Origin: SAR202 cluster bacterium
Lineage (GTDB): Bacteria; Chloroflexota; Dehalococcoidia; Lucifugimonadales; UBA1123
Length of the DNA: 55,163 nucleotides
Reading direction: 5' to 3'
Assembly (NCBI GenBank): GCA_030752795.1
Contig: JASMDM010000054.1
Span: forward strand, 1 to 55,163
The first letter of the stretch is position 1, and each line of letters begins with the position of its first letter. The notes under the pieces are model-generated. The model was given only the letters and a program-made list of their open reading frames with translations. It was not told the DNA's origin and did no database searches. Positions 8,361 through 16,470 of the stretch are shown piece by piece. A program made the translations under genes and the position numbers.

Positions 8361-8449
8361 TAAATAAACAGTGCTCAACGCTAGTCGCCAAGCTCAGCCT
8401 TCCGCAACAAGAAAGGCCTCTGGATTTTTGCTGGCAACAGTGCCTGTTT

Positions 8450-8485
8450 AGCGACCAGATTCTTCGGCGGCGGCCTCTGAATGAC
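8450..8485 (-). repeat. REP-like element, half unit
   Basis: GCGACCAGATTCTTCGGCGG followed by CGGCCTCTGAATGACA; same family as 8121 and the right half of 18842. Confidence 0.55.
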
Positions 8486-8610
8486 ATATTTCGTACGGCG
8501 CCACTTAATTTGTTTATCGCCATCACGGCCAAGTCGGACGAACACGCTAAATGCAAAAAGTTAGGCTACCGACATTCTTTGGCCGACGCCATGGCCGTTC
8601 AAGGCCAAGC

Positions 8611-8691
8611 CACGTGGTGACTGGCTGGGCCTAAAGATCCAGATCACCGGCATCGAATCAACGATGCTCTGGCCGTTCACGGCCAAGCCTA
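8611..8691 (+). repeat. Intergenic repeat family A, copy 3 (diverged)
   Basis: CTGGCTGGGCCTAAAGATCC then AGATCACCGGCATCGA and a closing GCTCTGGCCGTTCACGGCCA. A diverged copy of 7576 and 8291, ending 26 bp before the rsfS promoter. Confidence 0.45.
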
Positions 8692-8716
8692 GAATTCCCC
8701 GCACCCGCGCCTCTCG

Positions 8717-8745
8717 TTGACCGCGTCGCGGCTCGATCTTATAAT
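8717..8745 (+). promoter_or_regulatory. Sigma-70-type promoter of rsfS
   Basis: TTGACC (8717-8722), a 17-base spacer and TATAAT (8740-8745). This is the clearest promoter in the window. The expected transcript start, 6-7 bases past the -10, is the A of the rsfS ATG at 8752, so the message may be leaderless. Confidence 0.75.
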
Positions 8746-8751
8746 GCAGGC

Positions 8752-9114
8752 ATGACTGGACAGGTTACTCTGCAATCGGATGGACATGCACGGGCTTTGG
8801 TCGAACTGGCCTCGGAGAAGCAAGCGTACGATATCGTGCTGCTAGATGTCCGCGAAGCCACGGATTTCGCGGACTACTTCGTCATCATGACCGCCGAGTC
8901 GCCACGGCAGATGCGGTCGTTGATCGAAGACATCCAGGACGCGATGAGAGCGATCGACCTTCGGGCGCACCACGTCGAAGGCACCCAGCTCAGCGGGTGG
9001 GTTCTGATCGACTTCGGAGACGTCGTCGTGCACGTGCTCGGACCGGAGGAACGCGACTTCTATGATCTGGAGCGCGTGTGGCCCAGGGCTGTCGAGGTCG
9101 TCAGGCTGCAGTAG
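8752..9114 (+). CDS. rsfS: Ribosomal silencing factor RsfS (Iojap/YbeB)
   Basis: Binds ribosomal protein L14 (uL14) on the large subunit and blocks subunit joining in starvation. 120 aa, normal size. Family motifs are YDIVLLDVRE, ATDFADYFVIMTAESPRQM (about residues 37-55), HHVEGTQLSGWVLIDFGDVV and the closing FYDLERVW. The ATG at 8752 lies 7 bases after a perfect -10 hexamer, and no Shine-Dalgarno sequence fits between them. It converges with ndk, the two stops being about 1 bp apart. Confidence 0.95.
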   Translation: MTGQVTLQSDGHARALVELASEKQAYDIVLLDVREATDFADYFVIMTAESPRQMRSLIEDIQDAMRAIDLRAHHVEGTQLSGWVLIDFGDVVVHVLGPEERDFYDLERVWPRAVEVVRLQ

Positions 9115-9115
9115 G

Positions 9116-9565
9116 CTACTCGGCGATCCACGGATCCGTAGCGCGCGAGTAGTCCAGCAACTCGTCTTCCGAGAAGAACAGCGCCAACTCCCTCTCAGCC
9201 GACTCGATCGAGTCTGACCCGTGTATGAGGTTGCGGCCGATGTCGACGCCGAAGTCGCCTCTGATCGAGCCGGGAGTCGATTCGGCGGGTTTGGTCGCCC
9301 CCATCGTCGTGCGCACCACGTCGACCGCTTCGGCACCCTCGATGGCAATCGCCACGATGGGGCCGGACGTGATGAAGCTTATGAGCGGCGGGAAGAACGG
9401 CTTGCCCTCGTGCTCGCCATAGTGGCGGTATGCCAACTCCTCGGAGACCTGCATCAGCTTCATTCCGACGATCTTCAAACCTCGCCTCTCCAGGCGAGAG
9501 ATGATTGGTCCGATTAGGCCTCGTTGGACAGCATCGGGTTTGAGCAATACCAGTGTTCTCTGCAT
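9116..9565 (-). CDS. ndk: Nucleoside diphosphate kinase
   Basis: Moves the terminal phosphate of ATP to other (d)NDPs through a phospho-His. 149 aa, standard. It begins [19 protein letters not shown]. The usual substrate segment appears as [21 protein letters not shown], and [17 protein letters not shown] is intact. The active-site His is in [15 protein letters not shown], about residue 118. A GGAGAG ribosome site lies just before the ATG. It follows tsaB on the same strand with 58 bp between, holding a 10-bp stem-loop. Complete, with no oddities. Confidence 0.97.
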   Translation of the reverse strand: MQRTLVLLKPDAVQRGLIGPIISRLERRGLKIVGMKLMQVSEELAYRHYGEHEGKPFFPPLISFITSGPIVAIAIEGAEAVDVVRTTMGATKPAESTPGSIRGDFGVDIGRNLIHGSDSIESAERELALFFSEDELLDYSRATDPWIAE

Positions 9566-9600
9566 GTTTTCGGACTCTCCAATAGTAGTTAATCGATAAT

Positions 9601-9625
9601 GAACGCCCGAGCCATTCGGGCGTTC
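9601..9625 (-). terminator. Perfect 10-bp stem-loop between tsaB and ndk
   Basis: GAACGCCCGA, a 5-base loop and TCGGGCGTTC overlap the tsaB stop. There is no T-run on the minus strand, so it may be a weak terminator, an mRNA-stabilising stem or a processing site. Confidence 0.4.
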
Positions 9626-10316
9626 AACTTGTGTCTTGGGCCCAGCGTCGCGCCGCCGAGTTCACCTGGGAACTGCGCAGGTAGATCGGCTCAAGGTTCA
9701 CGGCGTCGGCGACGTCGCCGGCTTCGAGGCGCTGGTGTCCCAACCGGGCGATAGCGCTGGCATGACGCGTGGGCGATGTCGCGTCGATGATGCGAGCCGC
9801 ATCTCCGAGCCGCTCCCTGATCGCCGATGCCATGGTCGGGGCCGCCTCGCCGCAGTATATCGCCTCGGCAGACAGACTGTCCAAGAAAGCGCCGTGCTCC
9901 ATCAGATCGATCTCGCCCTCTGACACCGGGCTGTCGGCGGGGTAAGAGCCGACGTACAGCCGAGTTCTTCCCCCTCCGATGATCGCCCTGACGTCGCCGC
10001 CAAGTCTGAGATACGGCTGGGCTTCGATCTGCAGCGTGCCGATGGCCACCAACGGAATGCCCCTCGCCGTCGACAGCGAGACCGCCGTGCTCATGCCGAC
10101 TCTGAGCGCGCTGAATCCGCCGGGTCCGACGGCCAGGAATATTGCCGTGACGTCCTCGACGCCGATGCCGCCATGTTCGAGCAGACGCCGAATCGCCGGT
10201 ACAAGCTCGACGCTGTGGTTGCGTTCGGAGTGCCATGCGAGCTCCGCGACGGTCTCTCCCTGTCGGGACAGGCCAACGGAGGCGTAGCGCGTTGAGGTGT
10301 CGATCGAAAGCTCCAT
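9624..10316 (-). CDS. tsaB: tRNA N6-threonylcarbamoyladenosine synthesis protein TsaB
   Basis: Scaffold partner of TsaD in t6A37 modification of ANN-decoding tRNAs. 230 aa, standard. The ASKHA-fold N-terminus is [16 protein letters not shown], followed by [18 protein letters not shown] and the signature [19 protein letters not shown] (about residues 60-80). The second half is more variable ([15 protein letters not shown]). It begins 6 bp after the tsaE stop, so the tsaE-tsaB pair is very likely co-transcribed. tsaD is not in the window. Confidence 0.94.
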   Translation of the reverse strand: MELSIDTSTRYASVGLSRQGETVAELAWHSERNHSVELVPAIRRLLEHGGIGVEDVTAIFLAVGPGGFSALRVGMSTAVSLSTARGIPLVAIGTLQIEAQPYLRLGGDVRAIIGGGRTRLYVGSYPADSPVSEGEIDLMEHGAFLDSLSAEAIYCGEAAPTMASAIRERLGDAARIIDATSPTRHASAIARLGHQRLEAGDVADAVNLEPIYLRSSQVNSAARRWAQDTS

Positions 10317-10322
10317 CGCGCG

Positions 10323-10802
10323 CTACTTCGCCCCTTCGTTTTCGGTCGCTTTCGCGACATCCGCGTATCGCAAAGAATCGGAACTTAAGGTTATCCGGCG
10401 GGTTTCCGAGTCGATCACGTCCAACGATATCACCGCGTGGTCCTCGGGGAAGTGGCCCGGCGCTTTGTCGGCCCACTCGACCACGCACACGCCGTCGCCG
10501 TCGAAGTACTCCTCGAGTCCTAAGTCGACGATCTCGTCGTAAGAGTCGAGGCGGTAGAGGTCCATGTGGTACATCGTAATGCGCGCGTTGTACTCGTTGA
10601 CGAGCACGAACGTCGGGCTGCGGGCGAATTCGTCCGACCCCAACCCCCAAAGGATGCCTTGCGTGAGCGTCGTCTTACCGGCGCCCAGAGTGCCAACCAG
10701 TAGATACACGTCGCCGGGCGCCGCCGACACTCCCAGGCGCCGGCCCACGGCATGGGTCTCATCCGGGCTGCTGGTCGTCACCTCGACGCAAACCTTCGAC
10801 AT
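10323..10802 (-). CDS. tsaE: tRNA threonylcarbamoyladenosine biosynthesis ATPase TsaE
   Basis: P-loop ATPase that drives the TsaB-TsaD cycle. 159 aa from the chosen ATG. Motifs are TSSPDETHAVGRRLG, the Walker A sequence VGTLGAGKTTLTQGI (about residues 36-50), SPTFVLVNEY, the HMDLYRL motif and VVEWADKAPGHFPED. An in-frame GTG 18 bp upstream (10820) is possible; neither has a strong ribosome site. The ATG was preferred because it matches the usual N-terminal length. It is divergent from the phosphoesterase gene at 10880. Confidence 0.93.
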   Translation of the reverse strand: MSKVCVEVTTSSPDETHAVGRRLGVSAAPGDVYLLVGTLGAGKTTLTQGILWGLGSDEFARSPTFVLVNEYNARITMYHMDLYRLDSYDEIVDLGLEEYFDGDGVCVVEWADKAPGHFPEDHAVISLDVIDSETRRITLSSDSLRYADVAKATENEGAK

Positions 10803-10879
10803 GTATTTCGACGCTCTCACATGGCTACTTAGCGGGTCAACAGTCGTGTATTATATGTTGCAGGCATTCCGTCCTCAAG

Positions 10880-11626
10880 GTGAAGCACGAATTGAAGGCC
10901 CTGATAGTCTCCGACGTCCACAGCAACTTGGAAGCCTTTCGGAGTGCGATCGCCGACGCGGAACGACGCGGCGGCTTCGACGAGATATGGTCGTTGGGCG
11001 ATCTGGTTGGCTATGGTCCCGATCCCGTCGCAGTAATCGAATTGCTTCGGCAACACGATCACAAGGCTGTTGTCGGCAACCACGACCTCGCCGCCATCGG
11101 AAAGCTGAGCACCGAAGCGTTCAACCCTCACGCTACCCACGCGGCGCAGTGGACCGCGGAGCAACTGGGCGAAGATCAGCAACAATTCTTACTCAACCAG
11201 CCGATGAAGCTCCGCATCGACGACTTCACCCTGGTGCACGGCAGCCCCCGGGATCCGGTTTGGGAGTACGTCGTGTCGACCAGTTCAGCGGTCGCAAACT
11301 TCGCCCACTTCGACACGCCACGGTGCCTGCTTGGACATTCGCACATCCCATTCGTGTGCCGCCCCAAGGGCGAGAACTCGGCGGAGTTCCTGGCGCCGAC
11401 GCACGACGAACCGTTAGTCATGGGCACCGACAAGATGATCGTCAATCCGGGCAGTGTAGGGCAGCCGAGGGACGGGGACGCCAAAGCGAGCTACGCCGTC
11501 TACGACACGACGCAGGATTCGATGACCCATCACCGCGCCGAGTACGGCATTCCCGCGACACAAGACCGGATGCGCGAGTTCAAACTGCCCGACTTCTTGA
11601 TCGACCGCCTGACCTACGGGCGATAG
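10880..11626 (+). CDS. Calcineurin-like metallophosphoesterase (YfcE/MJ0936-like)
   Basis: Two-metal phosphoesterase of about 248 aa. The metal-binding blocks are in order: SDVHSNLEAF, GDLVGYGPDPV, VVGNHDLAAIG, LVHGSPRDPVWEY and LLGHSHIPFVC, with NPGSVGQPRDGD near the end. Known relatives are phosphodiesterases or phosphatases of uncertain natural substrate. The start is GTG at 10880. A -10-like TATTAT lies at 10849-10854, about 25 bp upstream, without a clear -35. A stand-alone gene, divergent from tsaE. Confidence 0.88.
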   Translation: MKHELKALIVSDVHSNLEAFRSAIADAERRGGFDEIWSLGDLVGYGPDPVAVIELLRQHDHKAVVGNHDLAAIGKLSTEAFNPHATHAAQWTAEQLGEDQQQFLLNQPMKLRIDDFTLVHGSPRDPVWEYVVSTSSAVANFAHFDTPRCLLGHSHIPFVCRPKGENSAEFLAPTHDEPLVMGTDKMIVNPGSVGQPRDGDAKASYAVYDTTQDSMTHHRAEYGIPATQDRMREFKLPDFLIDRLTYGR

Positions 11627-11666
11627 TCGCGCCCCGTCTTAGGCGGTCGGCTCCGGCAGTCGTTGC

Positions 11667-12407
11667 CTACTCTTCCTCTTCCCCTGAAGTTGATGGCGCC
11701 AACGCGGTACGCCCGGTGTTGCCTGAGCCTGGTCGCTTTGGGCGAACTTCCTTGATTCCGGCGTTCAACGCCTTGATCGCCTTGGAGTCACCCAGCGCGA
11801 CCGTAATCCCGGACACGCCCATTCGGCTCAGGGCGGTGAGGTCGCCCGCTGTCGGCGAATCGGGTGCCGCGGCAACGAACGGGCCTTCTAGCAATCCGCG
11901 AACTTTCTGCAGTTCGATCAGTCCCTGAACGGTAACTGGCGTTCCAACAACATCGGCCATCAGGAACGATCCGGACGTTTCGATTCCGGCGATGCCCCTG
12001 GCTGTGTCACGGTCCAGGTCCTTCGACACGACGATGAAACTGCCGAGATCGTCGGCATCGACAACCGCCGATGACGTGGTCGCGGGATCGTAGACCACAA
12101 AATCGCAGCCTTGTTCCAGCAACGCGTCGATTCCGGCTTGGTCGAATCCGGCAAGTCCGGCGCCCCAGAGTTTTCCGTCCATCGCTTTCGACAAGGCGTC
12201 GGATAACGCGCCGCCGCCGGAGTCCACCAGAATCGCGCCAACTTCGGCGTTGGCGAGCTTCGGATTCTTGGCCAGGTCGGCGTCCGACACCAACCCGATG
12301 AGGAGTATTGCTTGCGGGGATTCGTCCCGCCCCGTGGCGGCGCCGAATCCGATGGACTGTGGCGAACGTTGGTTCATCCTTCTAATCAGGTCGACCAGCT
12401 TGCTCAT
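11667..12407 (-). CDS. Uncharacterised protein, probably beta/alpha-barrel-like
   Basis: 246 aa, no family recognised. The sequence alternates short hydrophobic strands (AILLIGLVSD, VGAILVDSG, KLWGAGLAGF, CDFVVYDP, SFIVVSKDL, PFVAAAPD, GVSGITVAL) with helices at a spacing suggestive of a TIM barrel. No catalytic motif stands out. The last 30 residues are a polar, probably disordered tail ending GEEEE. The start at 12407 has AAGAGG 6 bases upstream; a longer frame to 12434 lacks one. It is divergent from the esterase gene at 12544. The strand pattern is what I see; the fold is inference. Confidence 0.7.
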   Translation of the reverse strand: MSKLVDLIRRMNQRSPQSIGFGAATGRDESPQAILLIGLVSDADLAKNPKLANAEVGAILVDSGGGALSDALSKAMDGKLWGAGLAGFDQAGIDALLEQGCDFVVYDPATTSSAVVDADDLGSFIVVSKDLDRDTARGIAGIETSGSFLMADVVGTPVTVQGLIELQKVRGLLEGPFVAAAPDSPTAGDLTALSRMGVSGITVALGDSKAIKALNAGIKEVRPKRPGSGNTGRTALAPSTSGEEEE

Positions 12408-12543
12408 ATAGACCTCTTGTGTGTGTAGATTCATTGAGTTATGACCATTCGATTCTAATTCAACACGAGCTTGCCTTCAAGCGTGCCCCTTGCCATACCA
12501 CGGGTCGGGCATTACCCTGTGACCAAGAAGGAGGCGGCAGCTA

Positions 12544-13236
12544 TTGAACGCAAAAGAGGTCCAGGGGCGATCCCTACTATACATCGCGGTAGAGCCCGAT
12601 AACTTCTCTCGCTTCACACCGCTCCCTGTAATCGTCCTACTGCACGGCTTCGGGGCCAGCATGACGGATTTGGTCAGCCTTTCGATGTCTTTCAAGCCCG
12701 AAGGCTACGTGTTCATATTCCCGAACGCACCAATGCCGATCCAACTGGGCCCGGGCGTGAGCGGCTACGCCTGGACGCCGCCCGGGGATTCGGGCGCCGA
12801 CGCCGAGGACGCCGAGGAACGCGCCGAAGAGGCGCTGGACACGCTGTTTGAGGAAGTGATCGAGCGGTACGGCGCCGAACCCGGCAACATCCTGCTGGGC
12901 GGTTTTTCGCAGGGCGGGATGATGACCTACCGCTGCGGCTTGAGCCGTCCGGACATGTTCGCCGGGCTCGTCATATTGAGCTCACGGGTTCCGTCGCCCG
13001 ACACGATCAGAGACCGGCTCCCGGAAGATCGAAGTCAGCCGATCTTCATTTCGCACGGCACGTCCGACATGATGATACCGATCGCGGGCGGGCGCGAATC
13101 GCGCGAGTTTCTCGAAGCGGAAGGCTACACGTTCGAGTACCACGAATACCCGATGGGCCACGAAATAAGTCAAGAGGTTCTAGACGACCTCGTGGCATGG
13201 ACGAACAACGTGCTGCCCCCCGGAGGCCCGGACTAA
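12544..13236 (+). CDS. Phospholipase/carboxylesterase-family alpha/beta hydrolase
   Basis: 230 aa serine hydrolase of the acyl-protein-thioesterase/carboxylesterase type. The oxyanion loop is LLHGFGASMTDLV, the nucleophile elbow GGFSQGGMMTYR (Ser at about residue 122), the acidic residue is in SHGTSDMMIP and the His is in PMGHEISQEV. The start is TTG at 12544, preceded by GGAGG at 9 bases, because no ATG or GTG fits. The GH4 gene starts 4 bp after its stop, so it probably belongs to the same transcript. Substrate unknown; an acyl ester of a sugar would fit the neighbours. Confidence 0.87.
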   Translation: MNAKEVQGRSLLYIAVEPDNFSRFTPLPVIVLLHGFGASMTDLVSLSMSFKPEGYVFIFPNAPMPIQLGPGVSGYAWTPPGDSGADAEDAEERAEEALDTLFEEVIERYGAEPGNILLGGFSQGGMMTYRCGLSRPDMFAGLVILSSRVPSPDTIRDRLPEDRSQPIFISHGTSDMMIPIAGGRESREFLEAEGYTFEYHEYPMGHEISQEVLDDLVAWTNNVLPPGGPD

Positions 13237-13240
13237 CCGC

Positions 13241-14521
13241 ATGCCCAAGATTGCGATCATAGGCGCGGGGAGCGTCGTGTTCACGCGCCGGCTGCTGGGT
13301 GATGTCCTCTCGTTCCCGTCGATTCGCGATTCCGAGATCTGGCTGATGGACGTCGATCCCGAGCGGCTCGAAATGATCTCGGCTCTCGGCGAGCGCATGG
13401 CCAAGGACTCAGGTACGGGAGCTCGCATCGAAGCCACTTCCGATCGCGAGAAATCTCTCGACGGCGCGGACTACGTCATCACGACGATCAGGGTGGGCGA
13501 CGACGACGAGGTCGACCGCGGCATACCGCAACAGTACGGCGTCGATCAGGCGGTCGGCGATACGATCGGTCCGGGCGGCGTCATCAAGGCGCTGCGGACC
13601 GTGCCCGTCCTTATGGACATCTGCAAAGACATGGAACGGCTCTGCCCCGACGCCTGGTTGCTCAACTACACGAATCCGATGGCAATTGCGTGCTGGGCCA
13701 TCAACGATGCGACGTCGATCCGGAACGTCGGATTGTGCCACAGCGTGCAGAACACCGCCCGTCAGTTGTCCGAGTACATCGGCGCGGATTTGTCTCAGGT
13801 TTCGTATTGGACCGCTGGCATCAATCACATGGCCTGGTACCTGCGGTTCGAGCACCAAGGGCAGGACGCATATCCCGCGCTTCGAGCGGCGATGGACGAT
13901 CAGCAAACCTGCCTCAAGGACCCCGTCAGATTCGAGGTAATGCGCCATTTCGGCTATTTCGTGTCCGAGTCGACCCGACATATGTCGGAGTACGTTCCGT
14001 ACTTCAGGGCGGAGCCGGCGCGGATGGAGCGGTTCGGTCTCGCCCCGTTCGACGTTGGCGCGCGAGCTCAGCAACGACGAGTCGACTCCCACTACGACGC
14101 GATCCGCGACGAACTGGCGTCCGATACGCAGATGTCGCCCACGCGAACGAACGAATACGCGGCCTATATCATAGACTCGATGGAAACCGGCACGCCGAGA
14201 CGCGTGAACGTAAATGTGCGTAACTCAGGGTTGATAACGAACCTGCCGGAAGGGTCGTGTGTCGAGGTCCCGTGCATGATCGACGACTTGGGCGTTCATC
14301 CGAGTCACGTCGGCGATCTTCCGGACCAGTGCGCCGCGTTGATCCAATCCAATGTCAACGTCCACAGGCTCGCGGTCAAATCGATCCTGGAAGGGGACCG
14401 CGAAGCCGCGATACACGCGGCGATGCTCGACCCGCTCACGGCGTCCATCTTGCCGCTGTCAGATATTCGAGAGATGATGGGCCGGATGTTCGACGCTCAA
14501 CCGGAGTTTTTCGCACCTTAA
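13241..14521 (+). CDS. Glycoside hydrolase family 4 (alpha-galactosidase/galacturonidase-like)
   Basis: 426 aa, normal for GH4, which uses NAD+ and a divalent metal in an oxidation-elimination mechanism. The Rossmann motif is IIGAGSVVFTRRLLGD at the N-terminus. The metal-binding Cys lies in GLCHSVQNT (about residue 166) and the metal-binding His in GINHMAWYLRF (about 193). IGPGGVIKALRTVPV and LLNYTNPMAIACWA are also typical. GLCHSVQ is shared by MelA- and LplD-like members acting on unphosphorylated galactosides or galacturonides, so a phospho-glycosidase is less likely. It sits between an esterase and an HpcH/HpaI aldolase plus a sugar-type dehydrogenase, supporting a catabolic role; the substrate is not determinable. 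Confidence 0.9.
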   Translation: MPKIAIIGAGSVVFTRRLLGDVLSFPSIRDSEIWLMDVDPERLEMISALGERMAKDSGTGARIEATSDREKSLDGADYVITTIRVGDDDEVDRGIPQQYGVDQAVGDTIGPGGVIKALRTVPVLMDICKDMERLCPDAWLLNYTNPMAIACWAINDATSIRNVGLCHSVQNTARQLSEYIGADLSQVSYWTAGINHMAWYLRFEHQGQDAYPALRAAMDDQQTCLKDPVRFEVMRHFGYFVSESTRHMSEYVPYFRAEPARMERFGLAPFDVGARAQQRRVDSHYDAIRDELASDTQMSPTRTNEYAAYIIDSMETGTPRRVNVNVRNSGLITNLPEGSCVEVPCMIDDLGVHPSHVGDLPDQCAALIQSNVNVHRLAVKSILEGDREAAIHAAMLDPLTASILPLSDIREMMGRMFDAQPEFFAP

Positions 14522-14640
14522 CTACGATGTCTTCGAAAGCGCACCGAGCCACTAACGACGGGCCTGCGCGTGGAGCCAAGACATGCTGGATTTTTCCGCA
14601 ACGGCGCACCGATCGACAATGAAAACCTAGGAGGCTGACG

Positions 14641-15387
14641 ATGGCGAATATCCGCACCAACAATATCTTTGCCAAAAACCGCGAAGGCAAGAAAGGCATT
14701 GGCTTGGGTCTGGTGTATCCATGCGCCGAGGCTATCGAGCTCGTTGGGATGAACGGCGGCTTCGATCATGTTAATTTGGATGGTGAACACGGTCTGTTTT
14801 CGCCCGAGAGCATCGACGCGATGGTGCGGACTGCCAACGGCTACGAGTTAACCGTTACCGCCAGAGTGCCGAGCCTTGTGGACTCGACCATCAACCTGTT
14901 CCTCGACCGGGGCGTGCTGGGCATCCTCGGCCCGCACGTCGACACGGCCGAGCAGGCGAAGCAGCTCGTCGACGCGTGCCGGTTCGTGCCGGATGGCGAC
15001 CGATCGTGGGGCGGCGGACGCGGCACGTTCTACAACGACGGCGGCCTGCTCGATCAGCCGGGAACGCAACGCACCGAGTGGATGGCCCAGACCAACAAAG
15101 AGATGCTGGTCATGGCACAACTCGAAACGGCCACGGCGTTCGAAAATCTGGACTCGATTCTGGCCGTGGACGGCATCGACGCATTCGCCTGGGGATCGAA
15201 CGACCTAGCCCAATCGATGGGCTTCCCCGGACAGCCTGACCACCCGGACGTCAAAGCCGCCGAGGCGTCGATCGAAGATCGGATCCACGCCGCCGGCCGC
15301 AACATGTCGTGGGACTTGATGGCGACGATTAATCTGCCGAACCTGATCCTTGACGGCACTCGGGCGTTCCTGGAGGCGCGAAGCTAG
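14641..15387 (+). CDS. HpcH/HpaI family aldolase
   Basis: 248 aa metal-dependent class II aldolase/lyase of the kind that splits 2-oxo-3-deoxy acids or 4-hydroxy-2-oxo acids. Family features are DHVNLDGEHGLFS (base and metal region), VTARVPS, GVLGILGPHVDTAEQA and the metal-binding Glu in MAQLETATAFENLD. WGSNDLAQSMGFPGQPDHP matches the late GxNDLAxSLG motif. AGGAGG lies 6 bases before the ATG. It is 40 bp upstream of the Zn dehydrogenase and 119 bp after GH4. A role in sugar-acid breakdown is inferred from these neighbours. Confidence 0.9.
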   Translation: MANIRTNNIFAKNREGKKGIGLGLVYPCAEAIELVGMNGGFDHVNLDGEHGLFSPESIDAMVRTANGYELTVTARVPSLVDSTINLFLDRGVLGILGPHVDTAEQAKQLVDACRFVPDGDRSWGGGRGTFYNDGGLLDQPGTQRTEWMAQTNKEMLVMAQLETATAFENLDSILAVDGIDAFAWGSNDLAQSMGFPGQPDHPDVKAAEASIEDRIHAAGRNMSWDLMATINLPNLILDGTRAFLEARS

Positions 15388-15426
15388 GTTGGCGACCCAA
15401 TCTCGGGAATAATGCAGGAGGAACCA

Positions 15427-16470
15427 ATGACGACGATGACCGGCGCGTTTTTCGACGGCAACGGCAAGATGGAGCTCAAAGATCATCCGCGCCCAACAGC
15501 GGGACCCGGCGACGCGGTCATACGGGTGCGGGCCACCGGAATCTGCGGCTCCGACCTTCAGATGAACGTCGACAAAGACGCGCCCGATCTTGATCCCGCG
15601 GGCCACGAGGTCGCGGGCGAAGTCGTCGAGATCGGCGACGGCGTCGATCCGGCGATGATCGGTACGCGCGTCGCCGTCGAGATCATCGGCCACGGCCGGG
15701 CGTGCACGACGTGCTGGTACTGCCGGCAAGGCCAGTTCATTCAGTGCCAAAACAAGTCAGAGACCTCGGGCGGCGGATACGCCGAGTACATGATGCGCAA
15801 AGCCGGCGGCTGCTACACGATTCCCGACGGTCTAACCTGGGGCGAAGCCGCGATGGTCGAGCCTCTCGCGGTCTCGATTCACGGAGTTCGCAGAGGCAAC
15901 CTGCAGGGCGGCGAAACCGTGGCCGTGCTCGGCGCCGGCAACATCGGGCTGACCGCGATCGCGGCCGCGCGGGCAATGGGCGCGGGCAAGATCATCGCAA
16001 CCGCCAGGTACGAGCAGCAGGCTGCGATGGCGAAACTACTCGGCGCCGACGAAGCGCTTCCGGATACCGGCCCGGACTTCTGGAACGCGATTGCGGACTG
16101 CACCGACGGCCGTGGCGCGGACATGACGATCGAGACCGTCGGCGGGCACCAGAGCGCCTCCGCGACTCAGGCCGTCGAAGTCACTCGCCGACAGGGTAGA
16201 TTCGTAATCATCGGCGGGTTCCGCCGGCCGTTCGAATTCGATTTTCTGACGCCCATGCTCAAAGAGCACTCGATCGTGTTCAGCTCCTGCTATAACGTGA
16301 TCGACGGACGCCACGATTACGAGCTCGCGATCGACTTCATCGAGTCAGGCCGAACCAAGCTCGAAGCAATGATCACACACACGTACCCGCTGAGCGACAT
16401 CCAGAAAGGATTCGAAACCGCGTACGACAAGAAATCAGGCTCCGTGAAGGTGCAAATCCTCCAGGATTAG
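15427..16470 (+). CDS. Zinc-dependent alcohol/polyol dehydrogenase (MDR family)
   Basis: 347 aa. Catalytic zinc ligands are in GICGSDLQM and GHEVAGEV. The structural zinc lobe has four Cys (ACTTCWYCRQGQFIQC). The NAD(P) motif is VLGAGNIGLTAIAAA, about residues 168-182. The sequence resembles sorbitol, threonine and galactonate-type dehydrogenases. The start at 15427 was chosen because AGGAGG lies 6 bases before it; the ATG at 15412 precedes this ribosome site and would include it in the coding sequence. Last gene of the esterase-GH4-aldolase-dehydrogenase run. Confidence 0.9.
   Translation: MTTMTGAFFDGNGKMELKDHPRPTAGPGDAVIRVRATGICGSDLQMNVDKDAPDLDPAGHEVAGEVVEIGDGVDPAMIGTRVAVEIIGHGRACTTCWYCRQGQFIQCQNKSETSGGGYAEYMMRKAGGCYTIPDGLTWGEAAMVEPLAVSIHGVRRGNLQGGETVAVLGAGNIGLTAIAAARAMGAGKIIATARYEQQAAMAKLLGADEALPDTGPDFWNAIADCTDGRGADMTIETVGGHQSASATQAVEVTRRQGRFVIIGGFRRPFEFDFLTPMLKEHSIVFSSCYNVIDGRHDYELAIDFIESGRTKLEAMITHTYPLSDIQKGFETAYDKKSGSVKVQILQD

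Larger units (their letters stand above)
7504..8716. other. 1.2 kb gene-free, repeat-rich intergenic stretch
   Basis: No reading frame here looks like protein. The stretch is made largely of two kinds of short repeats, listed separately: a 'GGGCCTGAAGACCCAGG ... CTGG' family and REP-like palindromes containing 'GATTCTTC...GAATGAC'. A short AT-richer part (about 7720-7920 and 8480-8580) shows nothing recognisable. Confidence 0.6.
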
